From Acidobacteriota bacterium (GTDB lineage Bacteria; Acidobacteriota; Blastocatellia; Pyrinomonadales; Pyrinomonadaceae), in contig JADJBB010000021.1 in NCBI GenBank assembly GCA_016703965.1, forward strand, positions 1,116,001-1,180,000: DNA of 64,000 bases. The letters are read 5' to 3'. How positions within the stretch are numbered: the stretch's first letter is position 1; each line of letters opens with the position of its first letter. A program made the translations under genes and the position numbers. Below, one piece after another: positions 56,578 through 64,000 of the stretch. The notes beneath the pieces are model-generated. The model searched no databases. It was not told the DNA's origin and saw only the letters and a program-made list of their open reading frames with translations.

Positions 56578-58878
56578 TCAGATCTCGCCAAGCACCTTCG
56601 GGTCAAAGCCCTCGGCCCGAACGGTCCACGAACCATCGTCCGGAAAGCCCGGAGCGTTTTTCTTCGGCGAGCCTTTCCATCCTCCGGCCATCAACGCGAT
56701 CGCGTAGAGCAGTCCGCCGTTGCCGGGCAAGTATAGCGGCAGATTTGGGCGTTGATAATTGTGCCCATTTGCGGCGTAGCCATTCTTTGGCGTGTCGATC
56801 ATGAGGGCATCGATCGCCAGTTTTGTCTCGCCGAGCCTCGCCGCCGTCATCGCGATCATCGGGTAATCCCAGCCCCACGTGGAAGGCCAATCCCAAACCT
56901 CGAAGACCTTCTTTAACGTCCGCCGCATCGTTTCGCGATCGACTTTTTCGCCGGTCAGAATGCCGAGAGCGGCTAGCATCGACGGGTGGTCGTGATTGCG
57001 TTCGGTAAACGATTGCGGGGCATTTTCGTGTGCCCAGTAAACGGAAGTGGCCGGATCGAACGGCTCAGCGACGGCCTTTGTCATCGCCGCTTTGGCGGCA
57101 TCGTTTTGCTGCTGGGCGAGCATTATGGTGTCGGTGTTGCCATTTGCGGAGGACGTTGTTTTAGCTTTAGGAATGGTGTTTCCAGGACTGCCAACCGGAA
57201 GTTTTGACAATTTTGCGATGACCCGATCCCACGTAAGATTTCGGGATATTCCGAGTCGTTCACGCCATTTTTGGGCTGTTTTTAGGCCAAAATGCCAGTA
57301 TTCGAGTTCGTACGTCGGGTTCCATGTCTCGCGGGCCGGATGATTTTCCTGAGCCGGGATCGCCGGCGGGCCGAGGACGTAGCGGTCTTTTTCCTTGTCG
57401 TAATGTGCGTAATCGGCCATCCACGTCGCAGTTTCCTCAACGATGTTCTTGAATCGATCGAGCGTCGCTTTTGTCGGGCGGTTGAGATATGCAAGTTCGG
57501 CGTAAAAGATCGGATGCGGCTGCTGCCATATCAGAAGCGCTCCAACTGGCGACGGGCTGTCGCGGCCGGTCGTATCCGTCATCTTTGGCCATCGTACTCC
57601 GCGATAACCTTGCTGTCTTGCCCGCTCTTTCCCACTCGGCAGCACGTTGTTGTACCAGTCGAGGCTTCGATCGAGCAGAGGAAAGCGGTTCCACAACGCA
57701 AACTGTGCCGCATGCCACCAGTGCATTTCGAGATGATATTTTCCGTACCAACTATTCGATGTCAGCCCCGTCTCCTGCGGCGGCCGCGAGCCGGAACATT
57801 GGATCGCCGTCAGATATTGTGAGAGGATGACGCGGCGTTCGAGTTCTTTAGCACGACGGTCTTTACTTTCCGAAAGATCGATCGCCGCACCTGTAAGCCA
57901 GAAGTTCTTCCAGTAAACTTCACAGGCGGAAAAGATCCCGGCGGGCGGTGGAATGGTGGCCGAGAACGTAGGGGAAAATGCGATTGCGATCTCAAACTTC
58001 GTGTCACCCTCCGAGGTAAGTAAAAAGTGATGCGGTCTCTCCGTTACAAACTTTCCCGAGCCGTTCCATCGGACGCCTAGACCGTATTCATCTTTATCTA
58101 ACTTGCGTCGAATAAAAACGTGTTTCGGACTCGACATACTTACTGTCGACATATGCTTGTCCGGGGAGTTCCAGTCGGCCGCGTGCATTGTCTGTGAGCC
58201 GTAAGGAAACCCGAAGCGAATGGAGAGCCGCTTGAGCCGTAGCAGGTCTGATTCAATACTTAGGCCGATCTGGTCATCGTTCGGATGAACGGCGGTGCGA
58301 ACTATTACCAGATTGCCGTCGAATGTGAATTTGCTGTGTATAATGCCCGTCCAAAGATCTAATTTTTGTTCGATATTAGTGATATCAGAGGCTTTCGCTT
58401 CGCTTCCATCCGACTTCAAAAGCTGAAATCCGATCTGCCCCAAATGCAGCCGATGCGGGTTTTCGCGGAGCCAATCGAACAGTTCCTCCTGCCCGGTTTT
58501 CGTCGTCATGTAGCCGACCTGGCGGCCGTAGGTTTCGTATTCGGTGAGCTTTAACTCTTTGCCCTTGAGACTCTCGGGCATCGGTTTGGTGTGCCAGCCC
58601 CATTGCGACATAGTGCAGAGCGGCATGCCGTTCGCGTATTCCTCGGGGAATGTTTGCAGGCCCGTGATGTCGCAGGTGAACGCAAATTCGCCGTTGCCGA
58701 CCGACAGCGGCGACAGCGGATCGAGCTTTCGCAGCACTGGATTGTGTCTCGAGACGAGGGCGTATCGGTCGATCTTGACCTGTGGGAGCTGAGAACCACC
58801 GAGTCCGGTTTTCGCCAAAACGCCGGTCGCCGCGATCGAGCCGATGAATTTACGTCTGCTTATTTCTGAGTTGCTCAC
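56578..58878 (-). CDS. Tat-exported (alpha/alpha)6-type enzyme of unassigned family
   Basis: This 766-residue protein has twin-arginine signal SRRKFIGSIAATGVLAKTG (residues 8-26). The N-terminal half (to about 330) looks like a beta-sandwich (LSVGNGEFAFTCDITGLQTF, 20 residues). The C-terminal half is a helical barrel with aromatic and acidic clusters such as WYGKYHLEMHWWHAAQFALW, NPTYELEYWHFGL, NHDHPSMLAALG and WDWPSTWGWDYPM. The layout recalls GH65/GH95 clan enzymes, but no catalytic motif matches a family I can name. It sits between GH2 and PL11 on the same strand, so a glycosidase acting on rhamnogalacturonan side chains is likely. Confidence 0.7.
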   Translation of the reverse strand: MSNSEISRRKFIGSIAATGVLAKTGLGGSQLPQVKIDRYALVSRHNPVLRKLDPLSPLSVGNGEFAFTCDITGLQTFPEEYANGMPLCTMSQWGWHTKPMPESLKGKELKLTEYETYGRQVGYMTTKTGQEELFDWLRENPHRLHLGQIGFQLLKSDGSEAKASDITNIEQKLDLWTGIIHSKFTFDGNLVIVRTAVHPNDDQIGLSIESDLLRLKRLSIRFGFPYGSQTMHAADWNSPDKHMSTVSMSSPKHVFIRRKLDKDEYGLGVRWNGSGKFVTERPHHFLLTSEGDTKFEIAIAFSPTFSATIPPPAGIFSACEVYWKNFWLTGAAIDLSESKDRRAKELERRVILSQYLTAIQCSGSRPPQETGLTSNSWYGKYHLEMHWWHAAQFALWNRFPLLDRSLDWYNNVLPSGKERARQQGYRGVRWPKMTDTTGRDSPSPVGALLIWQQPHPIFYAELAYLNRPTKATLDRFKNIVEETATWMADYAHYDKEKDRYVLGPPAIPAQENHPARETWNPTYELEYWHFGLKTAQKWRERLGISRNLTWDRVIAKLSKLPVGSPGNTIPKAKTTSSANGNTDTIMLAQQQNDAAKAAMTKAVAEPFDPATSVYWAHENAPQSFTERNHDHPSMLAALGILTGEKVDRETMRRTLKKVFEVWDWPSTWGWDYPMIAMTAARLGETKLAIDALMIDTPKNGYAANGHNYQRPNLPLYLPGNGGLLYAIALMAGGWKGSPKKNAPGFPDDGSWTVRAEGFDPKVLGEI

Positions 58879-58927
58879 AATTTCTCCACCTTATTCGTCG
58901 CCGTTGGCGACCTCTATTTCAATTTTT

Positions 58928-61909
58928 TCACCTTGCGAAGCCACGCCCAACGGTCTCATAAAATTCCGCTTCGACGATGCCGAGTTTTGTTGCTCCGCCT
59001 TTGGCGGCGGCTGAATTCGCATCCGGGGTTCCGCCGATCTCGATGATATTGCCGAACGCATCACGATTGCTGGCTTCACCGGATAGCTCGATCTTGAGCG
59101 ACCTGCCAACGGTTGGCGGAAAGCCGATCGTTACATATCCGAGCGAACGCAGCGTTGTGCCGGTGTAAACGACCTTTCCATCAACGGTTATCTTGATCGG
59201 ATAACTTTGCGTTCGCCAGCCGACGAGTTTGAGCACGGCCTGGTCGATCGTTTCGGGCTTGGCAAATTCGTACGCGATCCAGGCCTTTTCCTTTTTGCCG
59301 TCGCTTATCCAATCGGTGAGTTCGTTGTCGTCGAGGCTGTTTTTGGCCTTTTCATTCTCAGATCCAGCGGTCACACTCGCGACGTCGAGTGTGCGGCGGA
59401 GCATCTTGTATGATTCGCCAATCGGCGTCGGGCCGCGATCGAGATAAGACGGCAAGCCGTCGGAAGCGAAGACACTAGAGATACCATTTGTCGCGATAAA
59501 CGGTTTTGACGCCAACTGTATCTCCGCCGGGCCGAGATCGCCGGAAGTTGCTTTTAGGCTGATCCTGCCTGCTTTCGTTGTCGATCGGATCAGAACCCGA
59601 TTCACGCCGCCCTCGACGGGCAGGCTTTTGGCGAGAATGTAATTGTCTGGCCCTTGAGCGATGCCGCCGCGCCATTCGGCTTCGCCGGTGAGCGTGAAAT
59701 CGATCGTATTCAACGCCGTCGGGCAGCGATTGCCTTGCTTATCGACGACCTCGACCTCAAAAAGTGCGACGTCCGAACCGTCAGCGATCAAGCCGTTCGG
59801 CGATTTGATCTGCGTGAGGCGAACAGTAAAAGGTTCGCCGGCGGTTCGTTTGATGTCTTGTGAGACTGACTTTCCTGCTGCGTCGTAGCTGACGGCTTTT
59901 ATCTCGCCCGGCTGCCACGCGATATTCTTGAACGTGAACAGAAAGCGGCTCGACTGCTCGCCTAATCCCTGCGACTTTCCGTTGATGAAAAGCTCGACCT
60001 TTTCGGAGCTTGAGACAACATAGATGTTTTTCTTAACGCCGTCTTTATAATTCCAGTGGCCGATGACATACGTTCGGGGTTTTTCGACGCCGACCCAGCC
60101 GTCCCACATCACGCGGTGGGCGAAATAGCCGTCTTTCGGGATCCGCATCGCATCGACCTCGCCGCTACGGCGGTAGTTTTCGGCTCCGCGATGGTGGGTG
60201 TTCGTGTCGGAGAAAATGATGTTCACACCACCCGAGCTAACCCGTTTTCCGGTGCCCGGACGGGCTTCCCAATAATCGAACCATCGAACGACATTCTCGA
60301 TCGCGTGGCTGTCCTGATTGCGGTTGTAAACGCTTGCGTCGGCGTTATTGTAGAGCGGGCCGTCGCCGTCTTTGTGGTACGGAGGGGAATAATTATCCCA
60401 GTATTTACGTAAACCCTCATCACGCGAATACTCAGTTGCCCACATCGGATGTTTCGCACTTTTATTAATATAAAGCATCTCACCGCCGTATTCGGCGATC
60501 TTGCTGTCGAGCATCTCACGCGAACCGATCGCACGTCCGCCGTGCGGGTCATACTGGTCGCGAATGGCCTTCATCTCGGCCATGTGCGGCTCGGAAATAC
60601 TCTCGTTGCCGGATTCGTAGAAGATTATGCTTGGGTTGTTGCGGTTGTATATGATCGCGTCACGCATGACCTCTTTTCGCTGCTCCCAACGCCGGCCTTC
60701 GACATCCTTTTCGGCATCGCCGGCGGGCATCGCCTGCATCAGGCCGACGCGGTCGCACGATTCGACGTCCTGTTTCCAAGGCGTGATATGCATCCAGCGC
60801 ACGAGGTTCGCGTTCGACTCGACCATCAAACGGTTGCTGTGATCGGATAGCCACGGCGGTACTGAATTACCAAGAGCGGGCCATTCGTTCGAGGTACGCT
60901 GCGCGTAGCCCCTGACCTGTAACGTCCGGTCATTTAGCTTGAACATTCCGTTCGCAAACTCAGTTTTGCGGAAACCCGTTCGCGTTTTTACGGAATCTAC
61001 CAATTTGCCATCGACTCTGAGATTTGTAGTTACGGTGTACAGGTAACCGTAGCCCCAGCTCCAAAAATTCAAACCGTTAAGTCGGGGATACACGCCAAGC
61101 TTTTTCGTTTCGCCTCCCGAAATTCTGTACCGACTGTCGGCGGTTTTTTTTACGACCTTTCCTTCGGCGTCCTGGATTATGACCTCATAGACGACATTTT
61201 TTCCTACCGGATACTCATTCTTGACTTGAGTTTCGACAGCGATGAAAGCGGTACGTTTTGCAACGTCAATATCTCCCGCATAAATGTAAACGCCGGTCGT
61301 TTGCAGATTCGAATAGAGCGGCAAGGTTTGATAAAGCCGGTCAGTCATGTGCAGCCAGACGTTCTTATTGATGCCGCCGTAATTGGCGTTAAAGTTCTTG
61401 TCGTTCCACTGAAAAGTACTGTTGGTTGCCTTTTCGCGATAGTCCCAGGCATTGTCGATGCGAGCCGCGAGGACGTTTTCACCGGCAACGAGTGCGTCGG
61501 TTATATCAAACCCAAACGCCATCACGCCGTTATCGCTGCGGCCGATGGACTTACCGTTCAGGAAAAACTCGCCGCCGAAGCGGATGCCTTCGAACTCGAG
61601 AAAGACCTTCTTGCCGTTGCTGCCGGCCGGAAGTTTAAAGTGCTTGCGGTACCACGCGATGCCCGTCGGCAGATCCTTGATATCTTTGCGAAAGGCTTCG
61701 TCCTCATTCCACGGCCGCGGCGTCGTCACATTCTTCCAGGCCGAATCGTCAAAATCCGCTTTTTCGGCACCCACAGGATCGCCGACGAAGAGCTTCCAAT
61801 TGGAATTGAAGTTGTACTTAGCACGCGGAATCTTTTGCGCGGCCGCTAGTAAAGAGAACGTGATCGTAACCGTCAGAACAAGGATCAAATAGCGTGAAAT
61901 TCTTCGCAT
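58928..61909 (-). CDS. GH2 beta-galactosidase-like enzyme with DUF4982 and discoidin-like domains
   Basis: This protein of about 993 residues has a signal peptide (YLILVLTVTITFSLLAAAQ). It has a GH2 sugar-binding domain (NSNWKLFVGDP, GGEFFLNGKSIGRSDNGVMA), an Ig-like domain and a TIM barrel. The barrel has acid/base Glu in IIFYESGNESIS near residue 440 and a likely nucleophile region MWATEYSRDEG. After the barrel come DUF4982 (KNIYVVSSSEKVELFINGKS), an Ig-like Big domain, and a C-terminal discoidin/F5-8C-like carbohydrate-binding module (about 830-950). It would remove beta-linked galactose from pectic galactan. The start MRRISRYL is used; codons back to 62011 show no coding sense. Confidence 0.9.
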   Translation of the reverse strand: MRRISRYLILVLTVTITFSLLAAAQKIPRAKYNFNSNWKLFVGDPVGAEKADFDDSAWKNVTTPRPWNEDEAFRKDIKDLPTGIAWYRKHFKLPAGSNGKKVFLEFEGIRFGGEFFLNGKSIGRSDNGVMAFGFDITDALVAGENVLAARIDNAWDYREKATNSTFQWNDKNFNANYGGINKNVWLHMTDRLYQTLPLYSNLQTTGVYIYAGDIDVAKRTAFIAVETQVKNEYPVGKNVVYEVIIQDAEGKVVKKTADSRYRISGGETKKLGVYPRLNGLNFWSWGYGYLYTVTTNLRVDGKLVDSVKTRTGFRKTEFANGMFKLNDRTLQVRGYAQRTSNEWPALGNSVPPWLSDHSNRLMVESNANLVRWMHITPWKQDVESCDRVGLMQAMPAGDAEKDVEGRRWEQRKEVMRDAIIYNRNNPSIIFYESGNESISEPHMAEMKAIRDQYDPHGGRAIGSREMLDSKIAEYGGEMLYINKSAKHPMWATEYSRDEGLRKYWDNYSPPYHKDGDGPLYNNADASVYNRNQDSHAIENVVRWFDYWEARPGTGKRVSSGGVNIIFSDTNTHHRGAENYRRSGEVDAMRIPKDGYFAHRVMWDGWVGVEKPRTYVIGHWNYKDGVKKNIYVVSSSEKVELFINGKSQGLGEQSSRFLFTFKNIAWQPGEIKAVSYDAAGKSVSQDIKRTAGEPFTVRLTQIKSPNGLIADGSDVALFEVEVVDKQGNRCPTALNTIDFTLTGEAEWRGGIAQGPDNYILAKSLPVEGGVNRVLIRSTTKAGRISLKATSGDLGPAEIQLASKPFIATNGISSVFASDGLPSYLDRGPTPIGESYKMLRRTLDVASVTAGSENEKAKNSLDDNELTDWISDGKKEKAWIAYEFAKPETIDQAVLKLVGWRTQSYPIKITVDGKVVYTGTTLRSLGYVTIGFPPTVGRSLKIELSGEASNRDAFGNIIEIGGTPDANSAAAKGGATKLGIVEAEFYETVGRGFAR

Positions 61910-62044
61910 AAAACTATTCCATTCGGAGGTCTGGCTGCTCATGCCGGGAACGCGGCCGCCTTCGGCTGCAACGCCGGTTCCTCCGTCGTCATGTCGTTCG
62001 GAAACAATCATGTTGAAAAATCATCACTCCGACAGCGTCCTCAA

Positions 62045-62084
62045 AGCAGGACGCTTGCAGGCGAGGGCGCCTGCGTTCCCTGCT
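62045..62084. repeat. 40-bp nested palindrome between CE12 and GH2
   Basis: The inner perfect hairpin GCAGGCG-AGGG-CGCCTGC (62057-62074) is enclosed by imperfect outer arms AGCAGGACGC and GCGTTCCCTGCT. It reaches into the CE12 stop codon and may act as its terminator or be another REP-like unit. Confidence 0.55.
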
Positions 62085-63339
62085 AGTTTCCGAGCGGTTT
62101 CAAGTCCGTGATCGCCGGGCTTGCGGGTATCGTAACTGTCTTCAGATCATCCGGTTTTTTCGGGTCGTATTTTGGCAGATCTTTGATCAGGAATTTTACG
62201 AGCGGCAGTTTTTGATCGCGGATCGACTGGACTATGATCTTGGCGAGCTGATAGCTGCCGTAATTGTTGTGATGCGTGCCGTCGCCCTCCTTAAACAGAA
62301 CGCCCGAGCCGTCTTTGCCAAAGGCTTCGTACAGATCTTTGCTTTTCGCATTTAGATCAATGAATGCAACGTTTTCTTCCTTCGCCGCCTGCCGGACCGC
62401 TTCGGGGTAATCGCCGTGCGAATTTGTAATAAATTTGCCGCTCGGGTCGAATGTGCGGCGGTGCATCGGGCTTATCAGAATGACGGTCGCTCCTTTTGCC
62501 TTTGCCGCCTGCGAAAACTGGCGAAGACTCGCTTTGTAGGTCGTAAATGCTCCGACGCCCTCGCCCTTTTCTTTCATATCGTTGTGCCCATATTGAATGA
62601 GCAGAAAATCGCCGGGCTTGATGAGGCTGACGACCTTATCAAGGCGTTTAGCACCGAATGAACTGCGGAGCGATTCGCCCGATTCAGCGTGGTTGGCGAC
62701 TGCGATATTCGATCCAAAAAACGCCGTGATCATCTGTCCCCAACTCGCGTAAGGCTCGCCGGGTTGATCGCAAACCGTCGAATCGCCGAGCAGGAACACG
62801 GTCGGAATGTTGACCTGTTCGATCAAAATCGAGGCAATGCTTGGCTGTGTTCCGTTGAACTCCAGGGTGAGTTTTTCATCCCACGCCCACTGCTCACTGG
62901 TTTTTTCCCTATCTTTCAATTTCACCTGGCCGCCGGTCGCGATCTGCGGCGTGCGGACATTAACGGTGAATGATCTCGTCACGAATTTTCCTGGCTGCGT
63001 TGTAATACCGTCAAGCATTAGTCGGCGAAGTTCGGCTTTGACCACGGGCGAGGTCGCAAATTGGCTGTGTCCAAAGCGAACCGTTATGCGATAGTTGCCC
63101 TCCGGAACCTTGGCGGAAAAGTAGAATGGTTTCTCCGATGAGCATGTTCCCGACGAACAGATCACGTTCGCATCAGGCTCAAAGCCGAAGCCTTTTTCCC
63201 GTGAATACGTATCGTTCGCAGAAACCATTGACGAGCCTGCGACAGCCGTCGAGGCGCCGAAATCGAACTTGCGAACGGATTGAGCATTCGCGGCAAAAGC
63301 AGCGAGCAATATCAGGATCAGTAAGGTAAGGTACTTCAT
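62083..63339 (-). CDS. CE12-like rhamnogalacturonan acetylesterase with N-terminal CBM-like domain
   Basis: This protein of about 418 residues has signal peptide MKYLTLLILILLAAFAANAQ. The N-terminal beta-sandwich domain of about 150 residues (KFDFGASTAVAGS, YRITVRFGHSQFATS) is like those preceding CE12 enzymes. The SGNH hydrolase shows VFLLGDSTVCDQ (nucleophile Ser), NHAESGESLRS (oxyanion), LLIQYGHNDMKEKG (Asn) and KEGDGTHHNNYGS (Asp/His). CE12 members deacetylate galacturonic acid in rhamnogalacturonan. It lies 11 bases after the BNR protein stop and is part of the same minus-strand run. Confidence 0.92.
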   Translation of the reverse strand: MKYLTLLILILLAAFAANAQSVRKFDFGASTAVAGSSMVSANDTYSREKGFGFEPDANVICSSGTCSSEKPFYFSAKVPEGNYRITVRFGHSQFATSPVVKAELRRLMLDGITTQPGKFVTRSFTVNVRTPQIATGGQVKLKDREKTSEQWAWDEKLTLEFNGTQPSIASILIEQVNIPTVFLLGDSTVCDQPGEPYASWGQMITAFFGSNIAVANHAESGESLRSSFGAKRLDKVVSLIKPGDFLLIQYGHNDMKEKGEGVGAFTTYKASLRQFSQAAKAKGATVILISPMHRRTFDPSGKFITNSHGDYPEAVRQAAKEENVAFIDLNAKSKDLYEAFGKDGSGVLFKEGDGTHHNNYGSYQLAKIIVQSIRDQKLPLVKFLIKDLPKYDPKKPDDLKTVTIPASPAITDLKPLGN

Positions 63340-63350
63340 AAAATCTGACT

Positions 63351-64000
63351 TTACGGCGTCCACTCAAGAATCGAGATCATTTGCGGGGCAAGGTCTTCCA
63401 GCTTTTCGCCGTCGCCTTGTCCCACATTCTGAACAAAAATATTTAGATGTTTTTTCTTTTGCCAAAGTTCAAGGTCAAATGACGGTTCCCACATACCGAC
63501 GTCTGAATTGCTCAGATCGACGATCCGCCATTTACCGGAATTAAGATCGTCGCTTATCGCTGCTGAAACGCGGCTGCCGCGTTCGGCGTCGCGAAAAATG
63601 ACGATGACTCTCCGCTTGCCTTTTAGATCATCCACGACGACCTGCGGACGCGATATCGGAATTCTTTTTGTACCTCCGCCGCTGAGCGAGAACGGCGTCG
63701 TGCGGTTTGAGACCTGTGACGACATCCACTTTTTACCGTCGAAATAGACGAGGCGATATTGCGGAATTGCCGAATCAGCCGACCGCCAATAGGTCGCGAT
63801 GTATGGATTTCCATCGGCATCGACGGCCATCGAGGTCTGGTTTATAAGCTCGCTCTTTTGCGGAATTTGCCAGACGTACTCGGCGGTTGAGGCCGTTATC
63901 GGGATCTGATATTTTTCGCCAGAGGACTTTGTCCATGTCTTTCCGCCGTCGCCTGACCGTGCATAACAGAGGTCGTGATTGGTGGCGACATCCGGCGACT
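63351..64000 (-). CDS. BNR-repeat beta-propeller protein (partial, 5' end outside window)
   Basis: About 215 residues of the C-terminal part are visible; the frame stays open to the window edge. Sequence such as CYARSGDGGKTWTKS (an Asp-box), EKYQIPIT, NQTSMAVDADGNPYIATYW and GGGTKRIPISRPQVVVDD fits the BNR_4 beta-propeller family. Related propellers include sialidase-like hydrolases and some polysaccharide lyases. Position at the start of the CE12-GH2-PL11 run suggests action on an unsaturated or uronic-acid glycan. Catalytic residues and signal peptide cannot be checked. Confidence 0.75.
   Translation of the reverse strand, partial: SPDVATNHDLCYARSGDGGKTWTKSSGEKYQIPITASTAEYVWQIPQKSELINQTSMAVDADGNPYIATYWRSADSAIPQYRLVYFDGKKWMSSQVSNRTTPFSLSGGGTKRIPISRPQVVVDDLKGKRRVIVIFRDAERGSRVSAAISDDLNSGKWRIVDLSNSDVGMWEPSFDLELWQKKKHLNIFVQNVGQGDGEKLEDLAPQMISILEWTP

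Noticed and set aside
61910..62011. Extended N-terminus of the GH2 enzyme
   Set aside because: The 34 codons have no coding sense and precede a normal signal peptide beginning at 61909.

Overview
The window looks like a chromosomal segment of an acidobacterium, most likely class Blastocatellia (Pyrinomonadaceae-like). This is inferred from gene style, not measured. The supporting signs are many Sec- or Tat-exported carbohydrate-active enzymes without a SusC/SusD pair, a compact pilMNOPQ operon, large secreted proteins ending in a shared carboxypeptidase-regulatory-like domain, and intergenic spaces full of small palindromic and heptanucleotide repeats. No rRNA, CRISPR array, prophage or transposase was seen. 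There is one tRNA (Pro, CGG).

Layout. 0-9 kb holds the end of an M28 peptidase, a GxxExxY-family gene framed by 30-bp inverted repeats, preA, a GH9-CE4 fusion enzyme with an APH-like kinase (minus strand), and an acyl-CoA dehydrogenase followed by a DASS anion symporter (plus strand). 9-14.3 kb is the type IV pilus alignment and secretin operon pilM-N-O-P-Q, ending at a strong terminator. 14.8-19.5 kb (minus) carries two secreted proteins, a choice-of-anchor-V/Reeler-like protein and an M36 metallopeptidase, which share a C-terminal domain and a similar promoter and leader. 19.6-25 kb has a DinG-like helicase, queD and a TonB-dependent receptor. 25-30 kb (minus) has a GNAT enzyme, tRNA-Pro, DedA, pcm-surE, rpsU and a trypsin-fold protein that has lost its catalytic triad. 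30-31.6 kb is comM.

31.7-64 kb is a long sugar-catabolism region. It starts with an RbsA/RbsC-type ABC transporter lacking a binding protein, then galT, an inositol-phosphatase-like gene, a galactokinase/L-arabinokinase-like gene, galE and xylA. After these come exported enzymes suited to rhamnogalacturonan-I pectin: GH105, GH95, GH127, a PL11 lyase, two SGNH esterases (one CE12-like), a GH2 with DUF4982 and discoidin-like modules, a BNR beta-propeller protein (cut by the window end), a DUF5695-type protein and an unassigned Tat-exported (alpha/alpha)6-type enzyme. A sulfatase and its formylglycine-generating enzyme sit divergently inside the region, which is unusual for a pectin locus.

How it fits together (inference). 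PL11 cuts the rhamnogalacturonan backbone, CE12 and SGNH esterases remove acetyl groups, GH105 removes unsaturated uronic acid, and GH2, GH95 and GH127 trim galactose, fucose or L-galactose, and L-arabinose side chains. The ABC transporter may import monosaccharides, the Leloir-type genes would process galactose (and perhaps arabinose 1-phosphate), and xylA would handle aldopentoses. The least understood parts are the DUF5695-GH127 pair, the unassigned enzyme at 56.6-58.9 kb, the shared C-terminal domain, and several repeat families, one copy of which appears to sit in frame inside a kinase gene.
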